Origin: Astrocystis sublimbata
Lineage: Eukaryota; Ascomycota; Sordariomycetes; Xylariales; Xylariaceae
NCBI GenBank assembly: GCA_022453515.1
Contig: JAJNNY010000027.1
Location: 186,001-250,000, forward strand
Length of the DNA: 64,000 nt
Reading direction: 5' to 3'
The notes below the pieces were generated by a model. That model had not been told where the DNA came from. It did no database searches and worked only from the letters and a program-made list of their open reading frames with translations. Within the stretch, counting starts at the first letter, position 1; each line of letters opens with the position of its first letter. Positions 35,940-48,905 of the stretch are shown here, one piece after another. The position numbers were made by a program, and so were the translations under genes.

Positions 35940-38900
35940 ATGGCGGATCGACTCGTCGCCGCCAAGCAAGGAGCCTACACCGACGCCTTGTCTCCTCGTG
36001 ACGCCAACGTCCGAGTGCCTCATCGAGTCACCGAGCCCACAAAACCGAGAGCAACCGTGGCTTCCAAAGCCCCCCCGAAGGAGAAGGAGCCCCCTCTTCA
36101 GCCGCCGACACAGGTCTGCGAGCCTCCCAGCATCGATCGCCGGGATGGAGCCGTTTACCAGGTCGGCAAGATGCTGGGGAAAGGGGGGTTCGCTGTGTGC
36201 TATGAGGGCCAGCTCCCGGGTCATAGGAAGAAGTATGCTCTCAAGATCGTGAGGAGCAAGATGCCATCCAAGATGGAGCAGAAGGTGTGTCTGTCCTCGC
36301 TCACTATCTATCTCATCCTTCGGCATCGTACTCACAGTCACAACAGTTTCAAACCGAACTGCAGATTCATTCCAAGATGCGGCATCAGAACGTTGTCCAG
36401 TTCTTGAGGGCCTTCTCATTCGACAGTTGCACTTACCTTGTGTTAGAACTGTGTCCGAACGGCTCTCTGATGGACATGGTCAAGCGTAGGAAGGGTCTCA
36501 CCGAGCCCGAGGTGCGATTCTACTCCATCCAGATCGCTGGCGCCATCAAATACATGCATGCCAAAGGCATCATTCACCGAGACTTGAAGATGGGCAATAT
36601 CTTTCTTGATAGGTACATGAATGCGAAGATTGGCGACTTCGGTCTGGCGGCATTGTTGGTTACCGGCAAAGACATGCAGACCATCCGCCGAACAACCTTG
36701 TGCGGCACACCGAACTACATTGCACCCGAGATTCTCGAAAAGGGCAGAAAGGGACACGACCATATGGTTGATATTTGGAGTCTTGGTATCATCATGTAAG
36801 ATGCCCCCGGCGTGCGTATTCCACCGCTGAGTTGATATCTAATTCGATATGCCTTAGGTTCGCAATGTTGACATCGAAGCCCCCCTTCCAATCCTCCACG
36901 ACCGATGAGATCTACCGTCGAGCAAGAGACCGTGATTACGAATGGCCAATAACGGGTAACAAGTTCATCTCTGAGGAGGCGAAGGATGTTGTAGCTACGA
37001 TGTTGCAAGATGCAGATCAACGACCAGACCCTGATACGATCGTCCAACATTGCTTTTTCTCCTCTGGTTACGTCCCAACCCCGTCGGAAATCACTACGAA
37101 ACTTCGAGACTGTTCCCCCGATGATGAGCGCTTCTATGCAGCAGACGTGACTACCAAAATGAAGCCGGTGATCCTACAGAATCTGGGAGAACTGTGTGGT
37201 GTTTGCGAGGTTGGGCCGTGGGATAAGGCTCAGTCAGTCTACAAGAGTACATGGAGAGAAATGGCGTTAGAAGAGCAGGCCGGGTTAACACCCATCATAC
37301 CCCTTGCAGAAGGCATTGTTTACAGGCCTTACGACGAGATCAGCAAGGAGCTCAATTTGACTCAACTTCCTATCCGAACGGTGCAACCCGTCGCTAGGCC
37401 AGGAGATGACGGACAGTCGACGCAATCGTCTCAAACGGGGCTCCTACGGGCTCCCCCACAAAGTTTTGCGGCTCAGCAGAGAGCTCAGAACAAACCATCA
37501 CAGCCAGTTGCACTACCACGAGCCCAAACCATGAATGACATGCCACCCCCGAGCAATAGCAACACGCTGCGACAGCGAGCAAGACGGGACCTTTCCCAGA
37601 GCTCTACAGTGAGCAATATTTCCAGGAAGGCAGTGACTGTGCCCCCAAAAGTGTCAGAAGGTTCCGGTTCTAGGCACGCTTCCACGTCCCAAACAAAATC
37701 GTCAACATCAGTAAACACAGCTCTAGCGAAGGAAGCCCCGGCTTCAGCCCCTCGCCCCGAGGTATCCGACACAAAACTGAGCTCTCTGTTCGGTTCTAAG
37801 GAGCGGATACTCGCAATACCCAACACGAAACCTGACGTGGTGCTGAGCCGCCTCCAAAGTCTCCAGGCAGAGCTTGAACGTGCTTTGAACTCGAGGTCAA
37901 TGGCACTTCTGGGAAAGACGCCCACCCCATCGCCTCCTCATATTGTGGTCAAGTGGGTCGACTATTCGAACAAATTCGGTTTGGGTTACATCCTGAATGA
38001 GGGGAGTGTAGGCTGCGTTCTGAAGAGCATCCCTGGTAGTGCCAGAGGAGGGAAGACGGTCAAGCTCCCACCGAGTTGCATCCTTGTTCGTGGAGCTGAA
38101 CAACATTGCTCGCGGCGGCATGACCCCAGTTATGCCGACCGCGATCAAATTGTGCCTATGGCGAACGAGATTCAATTCTACGAAAACAACGGCGAATCTG
38201 GCCTTTCTACCGTATTCGTTCACCCTTCGCAATTCAAGGTTGTCCCGAACGAAGATGGCTCACCAGGCAAGATGCCAACGGGCAACGATATATATGACTA
38301 TAGAAAGCGAGAGCATATCGTTTTGTGGAAAAAATTTGCTAACTACATGGTGGCATACGGACGTGATCAGGATGGTTCAGACAGTACGGGGCAAGCAGAA
38401 AGCCGGGGATCCGCTAAGCAAACGATGCCGCCAGGTGATGTGGTCACTTTCTATCAACGCACAGGAGACGTTGGGTGCTGGGTTTTCGGAGATGGACACT
38501 TGCAGTTTAACTTCCCCGACCATACTAAGCTCGTCCTCGACGCCACCGGAACGTGGTGTCATTTCTGGCATCTTCCGCAGCACTCAGCTGAAAAGCTGGC
38601 AGCGACAGGGGAACTTGACGAAGCTGCGCTTGACGAGAGGGGCATCTTATCATACCCTGTCCAGACTTTACTGAACTTCACAACTAAGTCGGCTCGTAAC
38701 CCCACCCGAAAACGCCCGGAAATCGACCCTGAGATCCAGGGAATCCCAGGGGCTAACGATTTCCGCCGCAAAATTGAGTTCATTGTGCGCATCATCAAGG
38801 AGTGGACAACCAACAACGGCTTGGGCAACTGCAGAATGGACCGCGAGCACCGTCTCATGTGGATGGGCAGCCGTGAGTCGGTGCATAGTGGCCCAAGCAA

Positions 38901-39024
38901 GCATGTCTGGGTGACGATCGGCGCAAGATGGGGCGACTCTAGGTACTCGGCCGTGGTCGATCCAAAGAACCCAGGCGTGTTGTGCGAGGAGATCCAGTCG
39001 AAGCCGTCGTCCTCAGGTGCTTGA
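35940..39024 (+). CDS. Polo-like serine/threonine kinase (Cdc5/Plo1/PlkA)
   Basis: Mitotic master kinase acting at spindle poles, kinetochores and septation. Exons are 35940-36284, 36347-36795 and 36858-39024 (2961 nt, 986 residues). The kinase domain at about 73-330 has the Polo-type Gly loop LGKGGFAVCYEG, catalytic Lys102 in YALKIV, HRDLKMGN (H192-D194), DFG at 212-214 and APE at 241-243. The activation-loop Thr232 in RRTTLCGTPNYIAPEI matches PLK1 Thr210. A 300-residue Ser/Pro/Gln-rich linker separates the kinase from the polo boxes. Polo box 1 begins at KWVDYSNKFGLGYIL with Trp631 at the PLK1 Trp414 position. Polo box 2 holds the phosphopeptide pincer DHTK at 819-822. It is longer than yeast Cdc5 (705 residues), as in other filamentous fungi. 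About 180 residues after polo box 1 contain extra inserts and a C-terminal extension of unknown role. Confidence 0.95.
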
Positions 39025-41663
39025 GCAGGGAGATGGATGGTTCATGGTGCAGAGCAAATTTCTAATGGCAAGTGCTACTTAATGGACTGGTTGGTAGTGC
39101 AAGGGACATGAGCTAAGAAAGAAAAGAGTTGCTTCTACATGTTTTATGAGAGATGACTGGGAGGCGTTATTTTGTTAACTACGGATGTCGGTTTTTTGTT
39201 CTCTCCCCGCGTTATTGGAACTTTCCAGCATGGCGTAGTGTGTATATGAAGTAATAATCTCGTCAAGAGGCTATATGATATACCCCGTTCTCGTCGAGAT
39301 ATGCAGGCTTTCTATTTATCGGATTCGTGATGTGATGTGTGAGAGCTTCTCTTGAGGCCTATGCACCTAAACTTACGACATTCAGGGGCAAGGAAGGTAT
39401 CAATAACTAATATCTACCCACTTGGGCAATCATCATCTTGATCTTTCGACATAGAGGATGTTTTACCAGGGCAAGTCTGCTCACTATTATAGCCCGCAGG
39501 ACTTCCTTTGTCCGGTTGGGGTCAGAAGGAACCCTGGGAAAATACTCAGCATCGCTTCACCTTCTAAACGCATAATGTTTATGTAAATCCAGGGCATAGA
39601 ATAACTTGCAAACTTAACTCTCGAGGCGCACCCCTTCCTTAGCTATTGTACCCGGCTACGCATACATCTGAGATCTAAGTTGAACTGCATGCTCTCTCAC
39701 CAGAATGTGTCACCATGATCCTGATCTCAATAGAGGTTCGATATGGGACATGTTTTGTTTCCGTTGTATTCCGGTATTTTCACAGCCCCTTTGATCCCTC
39801 ACCTCATCAGGGAGGAGAGCCTGTAAGGCGCCAAGCCGATCCTGTACGATCAGACAACTTTGAGCCTCTGCCAAGCTCTGTTGTCCTTTCCCTGGCTTGA
39901 AAGGGTATCAGGAAGAGAAATGTCGTGCTCAACCGTCACAGCTGCTTCAAGAACCCCCCCCGGGCCAACTCCATAAACGACGGCCTTTGCTTACAAGGCA
40001 GTCGACGTAGACAGTAATGCATGCAACTACCTCTTCTTGATATGCATCTATGTATACATGTCCAAATAGCCTTCCCCCTCTCCCCTTTCCTGCTTCTAGA
40101 TCAGTTTTCGTTGTTCAAGATGAATGCGGAGAACATGTTCACATAGTCATAGCCAAGGGCGGAAACCGCGGGGCTACAAAACGAGAACATCATGCTCGCG
40201 CCAATGCGTCAGCGAAAGAATGCCCTTGACACACAGACAGCACAATCACAGCACCCCACGCAGATGGGTTCGTCAATGCGGTAGATAACCCCGCGACCCT
40301 CCTCGAGGGCCACTTATGTTGGTTATTACTTACATATAGCCGATCTCATTTATGCCTGCCGGGGAGATACAGAGAAGAAAAAAACCATATACCAACACAT
40401 ACTTATGTATGGTAGGAGGACGCGCTGTACGTGCGTGGGGTCACGTAGCGGTGAATGCCACGGCGCCCACCCACTCTTCGCTCGAGCACGGACTTGCTGC
40501 AAATGTAAGTAAGTAAGTGTAAGTACATACATCATACAGACATCCACACGTACATACGAATCAAATCCCGACGCCCCCGACATGTAGCCGAGACACGTAA
40601 AATGACATGAAATGAAAAAAAGCGTGGGGGAAAGGGGAAAATCACGGCATGGAGACATGCTTTCGATCACGATCAAATATCAGTATCTTGGGTACGGGTC
40701 GAGGATCTAATGTCCTGGCATGACTTCGGTTCCATGTTGTTGTTGACGAGTTTCTACATAACATCAGCCAAAGCAAGACCCCTAATAACAAAGTGCCCTC
40801 CTGTGAAAATCACTTACGACGCCGTGCTTGCGGCGTCATTCGAAACCGATTTATCAAGGTGTGTAGTGCGCCAAGAAAAACTCCCATCTAGATAGTACGT
40901 ATGTAGATGTGTACGAAGGATCGATCTGACACAAGCAAGCAGATTTATCCGGCTAAGCATGTCATCATCTGGAACGGAAGAAACCGAGCGCATATATGCT
41001 AAGTACATACCTACCTCAGATACAAATTCCATGTACCCGGACGCAAAAAACCTGCAGGTTCGTTGCGCACATACATATTACTCACTACGTGTTTCCAGAA
41101 GGCAAGGGGACACACGGCAAGCGCACGGCCTCGGGGCGATGTGACGCAGGGATTACCCGCCACCCATGTCGATGAAAAGGGTCACGCAGATAAAGCTTGA
41201 TCCGGCCACAGGAGGCAACTATAAGCAGGGAAAAAACATTGCAGGTGATTTTGTAATGAGATCTACTTCATTCTATTCATAGTGTCTAGATCTGGATCTA
41301 GTTTCAGGACCCGACGAGATAGGAGCCTAGGCGAATCCACGTCGACATAGCGTCCGACAGCCTCACGAAGCGTCACGAGAACGATATCTGCTGGCTTTGG
41401 ACGCACGTAGGTGAGGTAGGTCCTGTATGAGCGGCGAGGAGTCATGCGATGCGCCTCCAACCCTCTCTATGCATAGTGACTCAATATGTACCATGCCACA
41501 TCTATGAGCGTGGACAACAAAACATGGATGCTATTTTGGATAGGATATTATGAGTGTCGTAGGCTCGATTCTGCTATACAGCTATACGTGAGTCTAATGC
41601 CTATGTATTCCGAGCTTCTGTCCACTTTGTACATTACATGCTTTTCTGAGTGCGTAAACCGTG
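39025..41663. other. Intergenic, about 2.6 kb between two convergent genes
   Basis: No supported gene on either strand; longest frames are about 100 codons without domain content. A perfect 7+7 palindrome (CTAGATC-TG-GATCTAG) lies at about 41286-41301. A tract of CATAC/GTAAGTAAG-type short repeats lies near 40500-40550. Confidence 0.5.
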
Positions 41664-43688
41664 TCAGAATAGCCAATCTTGACACATGGCGGCTTGCCGT
41701 TGTCTTTGTGTAAGCGACATTTGCGATCCAGCAATGTCAAATAGCTTGTGAGGCGTTGGTAACCAGTCGTAACCGGCGTCCCATGTGTAATCCATATTGT
41801 CTTCCCAGTCATGACATCGCGAAAGGCGGAGTACGCCTCCACGGACGGGATCGCTAGACAGAGCTACAACCTCTTGGCCACCACTGGTAAAGGATACACC
41901 AGCGAGTTCGCCGAAGATATCGATGGTCTGTTTGCCATTAAATGTCTGCGCGTCAATGATGTTGACGACATCGGCTTCCTCAGCTGCAAGGAGCAGCCGT
42001 TTCCCAGAGCCGAGTGGGGAAAATTGCAAGCTCCGAACACCCGCCATCTCAGTTCGTATTACGCTCACGACATTACTTTCGCCTCGAGAATTCTTCCACA
42101 TCCGAGCATCCCAAATCCGAATGCTCTTGTCTTGATTGCCCGTGGCTACGGTCCAGCCGTCCGGTGCCCAATCACAAGCAAAACCAAAGTCCCTATGCCC
42201 CTCAAGCTTCTCAAGAATCCCACCTCTTTCAGCGTCTGTGATTAAAACTTCTTGCAGATCACCGATCATAGCGCGGAGTCTCTTGTCCGGGCTAAGGGCA
42301 GTGCAGTTGAGTGCGAAGTCATACATATTGTCTAGTATCATTTCGTTTCTGGCCAGGTCCACCATTCGAAAGCCGTAATCGTTCGAGGCAAAAGCGGCGA
42401 CGGGTGTGGACGAGTATCGAGATGAGTGAACTTGAACGTGGTTGGTGATCCCGCTAGCATGATCGGTTAGTTTCCCATCGTAGCACCGGGACTCGTCTTC
42501 TGCCTCCAAGGGACGGTAGCGATATGTTCCGTAAAAACTGCCCGCAACTAGCATGTTCTCTGCTGCTGCTATTGTGGAGACCTGGGCGTCCTCGCTAGTT
42601 TTGAATTTCATAGCAGTTTCGACAACTCCAGTCGTAGGGTCTAGCTTTCGAACAGTGCCGGTTATGCTAGGATAGTATACAGCCGTACGAGAGGCACATC
42701 CCATGATGTTGCGTAACTGAAAGTGCAGTAGGCGTACGTCGTTCCGGAGATCCATGCTTTGAAACCGGAAATAATTCTCATGGCGTGTCAGTAATTTGTC
42801 AGGTACATGGGGATACCAGGCGTCTGAGTTCGGCTTGTTGGTATAGTTTCGAAATGTTTTGACGCGACATTTTCGTGCTGCGCTTCTGGTTACGCCCATA
42901 TGCCGCCAGTTTATGCCCTGTAGATCGTAGTCGTCTCCTTGCAAATCACTGTAGGCTACCCTCGGCTGTTTGACCTCCCTGATACTATGCTCATTGTGAG
43001 GGGTACACGTTATATCCTTCAACTGGTTCTGTCGCTTGTACCATCGCCACAGTCGTAGAAAGTCAAGACAATTGTGATTATCGGGCATGAGAATGCCAGG
43101 ATTGGCATTTGGCAAGAAGAACGGGTGGGGTTCAAATTCATCAGCACCGAACTCAGGGCCGAAAACGAAGACCTCTTGATCATCCACATCTTGCTCTAAC
43201 GGCAGCTGAGTAGATTCGACGATGCCGGGACTAGTGAACGGATCGGCTGCGGCTGACACGAATGGAGGAGAAGCTATGTTATCTATAGAGTCATCGGCAG
43301 GGTCGAATATGGGCAACGTCTCCGGTGACGGTGACCCAGGTGGCTGGTCGTACATTTCTTCCATGTCGATAGTGTACAGAGGAGCACCACCTTCCTCAAC
43401 ATCTACCATATCATCGTCATCGTCTTCTTCCTTATCGGTTGCCTCAGTTTCGTGAACTACTTCAGTAGTGGAATGATGGTGATGTTGCGCAAGGGTAGGT
43501 AAATGAGAAAGAGAGGTGGGTTCCAAGCTTTGGAGATCCGCGTGTGGTGCGACACCAGGATGGTGAGGAGAGGTATTTGTAGTAGATTCGGCAGAAGCGG
43601 TTTGGAGTGGTACGTCTTCTTCGGCGGCGGCGGAATTTAAATCAGGCTCCAAAGGAGAAGAGCCTGGCGGCACATTCTGAGTGCGCAT
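41664..43688 (-). CDS. WD40-repeat protein (fungal conserved, S. pombe C2A9.03-like)
   Basis: Single-exon gene of 674 residues. The first 240 are disordered and low in complexity: His-rich (AQHHHHSTTEVV), then a strongly acidic run (EATDKEEDDDDDMVDVEEGG). The conserved part starts near CLDFLRLWRWYKRQNQLKDI, followed by YSDLQGDDYDLQGINWRHMG and KTFRNYTNKPNSDAWYP, a pre-propeller block I know from uncharacterised fungal WD proteins. A beta-propeller follows; the clearest WD repeat is CDWAPDGWTVATGNQDKSIR followed by IWDARMW at about 505-530. It ends in a tail with MCQDWLF. Start chosen at 43688 (MRTQNVPPG); the frame is open 82 codons further, but those residues look non-coding. Scaffold function is inferred only from the fold. 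Confidence 0.85.
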   Translation of the reverse strand: MRTQNVPPGSSPLEPDLNSAAAEEDVPLQTASAESTTNTSPHHPGVAPHADLQSLEPTSLSHLPTLAQHHHHSTTEVVHETEATDKEEDDDDDMVDVEEGGAPLYTIDMEEMYDQPPGSPSPETLPIFDPADDSIDNIASPPFVSAAADPFTSPGIVESTQLPLEQDVDDQEVFVFGPEFGADEFEPHPFFLPNANPGILMPDNHNCLDFLRLWRWYKRQNQLKDITCTPHNEHSIREVKQPRVAYSDLQGDDYDLQGINWRHMGVTRSAARKCRVKTFRNYTNKPNSDAWYPHVPDKLLTRHENYFRFQSMDLRNDVRLLHFQLRNIMGCASRTAVYYPSITGTVRKLDPTTGVVETAMKFKTSEDAQVSTIAAAENMLVAGSFYGTYRYRPLEAEDESRCYDGKLTDHASGITNHVQVHSSRYSSTPVAAFASNDYGFRMVDLARNEMILDNMYDFALNCTALSPDKRLRAMIGDLQEVLITDAERGGILEKLEGHRDFGFACDWAPDGWTVATGNQDKSIRIWDARMWKNSRGESNVVSVIRTEMAGVRSLQFSPLGSGKRLLLAAEEADVVNIIDAQTFNGKQTIDIFGELAGVSFTSGGQEVVALSSDPVRGGVLRLSRCHDWEDNMDYTWDAGYDWLPTPHKLFDIAGSQMSLTQRQRQAAMCQDWLF

Positions 43689-44012
43689 GGTTTCACTATG
43701 TGGGATGATATACTGTCGACAAGACGGAATTTTCGAGGCGCGACCAGATGTAGAAAAAGATGAGCCCGGTGACCGGTATTGACTTAGGCTGACCGTTCCG
43801 GGCAGCCTCAGAGCAGTAATATTGACGAATATCTGGCCAAGCCTGGGATGTGTGAATAAAAAGTTGCTTTTTCGAAGGATTGGCGATACAGGTTGCGCGT
43901 CGCCACCTAGTGCGTGCTCGCACACCCCGGTCAAGCCGCAGCTGGAATGATATAGATGTCGCTCGCAGGTAATGGGATGCCTTACAGGTTATACGGATGG
44001 AGGAAATTAGGA

Positions 44013-44039
44013 GATGACCTAGATGACCTAGATGTCCTA
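44013..44039. repeat. Tandem repeat, three 9-bp units (GATGACCTA)
   Basis: Three consecutive units at 44013, 44022 and 44031; the third has one change (GATGTCCTA). It lies upstream of the WD40 gene. Confidence 0.8.
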
Positions 44040-44370
44040 GATACGGCAGACAGTGTTGGGTCAGATGACCTGCCGTGATCTAGTTATTATCAGATTGCGG
44101 CGAGGCAATAGACGTTTGACAGGGAAGCGGGCTTGGTTGGGTGGCTAGGGCTGATGGGGACACTGCGGGAGCGACGACGATCTCCTGCTGGTGACTCGTT
44201 TGGGATAGTTCAGCCGTGTTAGCCCTTAGATATATTAACACGTAGGCTCCTCGAACGCGCGAATGCCCCAACTGGACCAACCGGGGCTGTTAGGGGCTGG
44301 AGGTGTTGGCGCACGTCGTCGACGGCCAGCAGGCAGGATGGCCAGCGTCGATCAAACCACGTCCACCAGT

Positions 44371-44412
44371 GAAGCAGAGGCAGAAGCAGAAGCAGAAGCA
44401 GAAGCAGAAGCG
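44371..44412. repeat. GAAGCA microsatellite
   Basis: About seven hexamer units of GAAGCA/GGCAGA type; non-coding in context, although open in several frames. Confidence 0.85.
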
Positions 44413-44972
44413 GGCGTGCAGTCGAGGGTTTGGACTCACGACCAACGACGTCTGGAGTGTCAAGTGTGTATGTACAGTGCCACAGCGGCAGTGCACGTGT
44501 GCAGCAGATGGACCGGATGGTAGGTGGGATTTGGTGACTCGGCAGCGGGTGGCACGGCCAGCTGAGAGAGATAAAACAACGCAGAATCGGGGGTCGTGTT
44601 CGGGATTCTGCTCGGGATCCTGTTCGGGGGGTGCAGTGTGCGGTTTAGGCTTACTAGTCCGATGGTGGTGTCGGGGGACTAGTGGCTGTTGATGAGAGCA
44701 AGGCGGGAACTGCATGAGAGTCGGAGCTCGTCATGAAGAACTGCATTGCATGGTTCATGGTTGGCATTCCCAGGCAGATGAAGTAGAAGAAGTTCAGTTC
44801 AGCAGTTGCAGGTCCACGTCCAGCTTGGTCTCGCTGGTCACGGCAATCCTGACGGCAACAATCGGTATTCCTGGCTTGCCGGGGTACATAAATTGAATTC
44901 TACATGTAGGTATGTAGTTCCATTACCCCGTCGTCGTCGATGAAGGCGAGGATGGTCAATGTCGCCCTGGTC

Positions 44973-44999
44973 ACGGGGTGGACGGGGTGGACGGGGTGC
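44973..44999. repeat. Tandem repeat, three 9-bp units (ACGGGGTGG)
   Basis: Units at 44973, 44982 and 44991, the last ending in C instead of G. Confidence 0.8.
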
Positions 45000-47900
45000 A
45001 GGAGAGAGAGAGAAAGCATGCCTCCTACCGGTTCCTGATAGGTACAGTGCATGTGCAGTTGCCATGTACCTAGGTACAGTCCTCTCCAGCAGTCAGCAGC
45101 GGCGGCGGCGGGAATGCAGATGGCGCTAGAGATGGCATAGTGCGGGTGAAACAAGACTCGCTGATTGGCTCGGCCCAGGCAGAGACACAGAGTGGGGGGC
45201 TCGGGGGGGCACGCTGCTGCTGTGTCACTCAGGACTCGCCGGTACGCAAGACCCCAGATAGGCTAGGTGCTGCTAGTGCAGGAATCAGTGGGTACTGTAA
45301 GTGGACACTGCTGCCTCGACTGCTGGAGGTGCCGAGTCCCTGCTGTGTCATCGCGCGCAGCCCAGAGTCGATGAACCACCCAAATGACAGGCCTGGACAG
45401 GTCTGAGCAGGTTGGGACGACGATGAGACCTGCATCTTGCATAAAGGACTGCATCCTGACTGCATACGGGCAAACCAAGGCAGAGCGATCCAAGGGACCT
45501 ACTGCACTGACCGACCTGCCCGACCACCTACCTGCCAATCGACTTGTACGGTTTGGGAGCCAGATCCTGGACGCCTGGCTGTCTATCTGGCTATAACAAC
45601 TCACGTTACCAGCAGAATGGAGACCTGGCATGCCTAGGTAGTTCTGGAAGTACGGAGTAGTAGTAGCTACCCTGCCAGTCTACACAATCCCGACTTCAAA
45701 CGACCTCGGGAGTGTCAACCTGTGACAGGTTCGAATTCTACCTACCTTTCCAAGCCATCGCGAAGCCCGTGAGCCAAGCCGAGCCGAGGAGAAGAGCAAT
45801 CGATGCCATGTTATCACCAACCAACTAATACTCACCTATCAACATGCGCCGTTGTCGACACGAGACCTTTTTTTTTTCTCTCTCAATCATGCGCGTACGC
45901 CATCATTCATCCATCATTTGTTGGGTTTTCCTATTTTTGAGACTGCCGCGATATGCTGCCCAAGTTCGATCGAGAACCCAGGCATTCGGGAAAGCCTGGT
46001 AATGTGCCAGCGCCTCGCTAGACCAAGAGGCGGGCACGCTTACATCAGAATACCCTTGACCGTTCCAGACTAATCTCACGCACTTTCTATATTTCCGCGC
46101 CGTCTTTACGAGACGAGCGAGATAGGTATACACACACATGTCGTTTGGAGCAACAAAGTTCTCTTGACTCAGATGGCAAGTGTTGACTCAGCCCGATGTC
46201 TTTGACTTCAAGCCACTATATGCTCTGGTTGTCGCTATTGGTAGCTGGAATGCCGAGTTGGTTGGCTATTAGAAGCTGCCGATGGAGAGATCGAGATGTT
46301 CACATACCATGCGATGGAGATGGACAATCAGCGTTGACCATTTGCCCCAGCCGGTGAGCAGCCAAGCACATGGTCCCGACTCGAGATATGATAAGTGATA
46401 TATCACATAACATTGTTTGCCCCCCAATAACAACTCGCTACGGGATACCCGTCACTCGACCGAGACTGCAGACAAGCCATTGTTGGACACTGTCTTGCCG
46501 CTATGGAAAGAGGGACGGCCCGCCCAGGCAACTCAGTTCGATTGGCAGTCTGAGACACTGACTTTCTCTAGCGTACTACGCAACATCGGTGGAAAGCACA
46601 TGAGTTGGTGCCTCGCTGGGATGAGACACACTCGCTGCTTGCATGTCGAGCATTATATATGTGCAGAAAATCATGTTTTATCGCGCCTTATGACGCCAGT
46701 ATTTTTTCACTCGGTTCCGATCCCACCCAGCTAAGCTCAAGACCATGCAGTGCTACCGCCTCTTCATCCCGTATCTATCTATCTTGTGCTCCGGATATAG
46801 TTGGAACGAACAGACACTCATTTACCTTCCTGTCACTAACAAGCAGAATCTCTATGGTCATCTACATTAAGGGGTTGTGCCTTATGACCGGGTATGCTCA
46901 CATCTTTATTGATAGTAACCAGAGAAGTTACACCAACAGCCAACTTTATGTCATAGCCTTGAGGCGGGGTGCGCGGTGACACAGCGTCGCAATCAACCTT
47001 ACCGCGAGGCTTAAGATACTGTAGACACTGGTTGGGGTGGCGTGGATCGTAGCACACCCCACATCCTTGTTGATAGACAAAAGGAGAATGTATTTGCTGA
47101 CATGGTTTATCTACCATAATTTGGTACTTGAGCGAATTCTATCATTGTAGTCATGGGTTCGACCTCAGCGCCGTGAAAGTGGCGAGTCTCATTCAATGGC
47201 AGATTAGTCCGTGCAACTTACATAGTACCTTTCTATCTATCCGCATTATTTGTCATCGTCCTGACCGAGATAAATGACGTGGTAGTTTTGTTGTCCCTTT
47301 CTTTCCCCGCCTCCAGGTTCAGTCAGTTTCGACTGTTTCATGCTAAACAAACTACCTGGATTAACACATAGGTATGTACGCATATTACGCATATTACGCA
47401 GTAGCAGTGGTAGTGGGACCAACAGAAAACGCCACGAATGTGACCAAAGTCGCATGCCTCCCCATATGGCAATGTGATATCGACTCTCGGGCTCCCACCG
47501 AGGGAAAAGAAAGAGACTGTCGGCGCTAAACAAACGAAAAGCAGAAACACCCACCAACCAACCAACCAATCCATTCCCCGTCATTGGGTCCGGCAGGCTG
47601 GTTCGTCCTTCGTCAAAAGCATGTCAAGGAGCTAGCCGAATTTCTGCACAATACAATTTCCTCTTATATCTGGGGGGGGCACCATTATGCATAGTTTCCC
47701 CAGGTAGGTATACTTGCCGAAGGTCGTCACCTGGCGAGCCTCGCACACCCGTACCCAGATCGCAACCAGGGCTCGGGGGTAAGGGGTAGGTATACATAAG
47801 ACAAAGTAAGTGGCTGGGAACGTGCAGCTGGTTTGCGGCTCAGAAAGACAGCAGCTGAGGAGGGTCTTTTCCTTTCTTACCTTCCCTTCTTCCTTCCTCT

Positions 47901-48905
47901 GCTTCATTATCCGACAGTGGCTCTGATTGGGAGACACCTCCATCCACATGATCCGCAGAAATTTACTTACCCTTCTGCTCTCCTCGCTCGTCACTTCTGC
48001 TTAACAGGGTTGATGTATTATACATCTAGGAATATGCAGTATCCAGAAATGTTGTGGGAATGAATGACCCTGTCTGTCTGCCCGAGCTATAACGGTAAAC
48101 CTTGGAAAGAAAGAAATTGAAGTCATTACTTGCAATTGAGCAACGTGAAGACCAACAAACCAAGCGATACGACAGGGTCTCGCAATTTCGGGGATATCAA
48201 ATGTCAAGCTTACATACGCACAATGTCCGATCATACGCTTCGCACACGCCCACATTGTGCAGCAAGGTATCAATCGGATGCCTACCTACATGTAGGTATT
48301 CTCTACATGTATAGCTACAAAGCGTAATTACCTAGGTAGTATCTAAGCTCAGCTGTGTGTACATCGTTGTAGATACTAAGACGTACACTGGGAAGCATAC
48401 AGTCAACCGACAACGGATACATATTCATATCATGTATGTAGAAGGCCGCGTATATAGTTTCAGGTCATTTCCCTAGCACAAGCGGTTTGTAGCTAGCCCA
48501 CACACCATCCTCGTTGGCCACGGTCATTCGTTCTGTAGTGAACGTTGCACGACTCGAGCAGTGTCAAGCGAGCCTCATCGCGCTGCTACTTTCAATAGCT
48601 CAGTATATAGAAGAGCCACATGAGCATGAGTCAAGTGAGTTGTGGATGAGATTAACGTTTAAGTTTATTATATTATCGACAGATATAGAAGCTTAAAAAC
48701 TGCGAAGAGCCCCATTGCGCCTCATTCCATGCCGTTCAATCCTTTATATATATATAAGTTCCTCTTCAGTGAGAAAGTGAGTTCATCACCTAACGCACCA
48801 TAGTGGACAAAGCACCGACAAACACCCTTTCGTCACGAAATAACCTTGAAGTCATGAAGCTCGCTAAACCGATCCCCGTGGCCCGAAATTATTGCCTCCT
48901 CGTTC

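Larger units (their letters stand above)
43689..48905. other. Intergenic desert, about 5.2 kb, with short tandem repeats
   Basis: No gene can be supported. A 93-codon minus-strand frame at 46836-47117 has six Cys but no signal peptide or splice partner. Tandem repeats are listed separately. TAGGTA words occur at 45064, 47700 and 48285-48340. Open frames across the GAAGCA repeat are composition artefacts. Confidence 0.5.

Noticed and set aside
46836..47117. 93-codon minus-strand frame with six cysteines, possible small secreted protein
   Set aside because: No signal peptide, and I found no upstream exon that would supply one.
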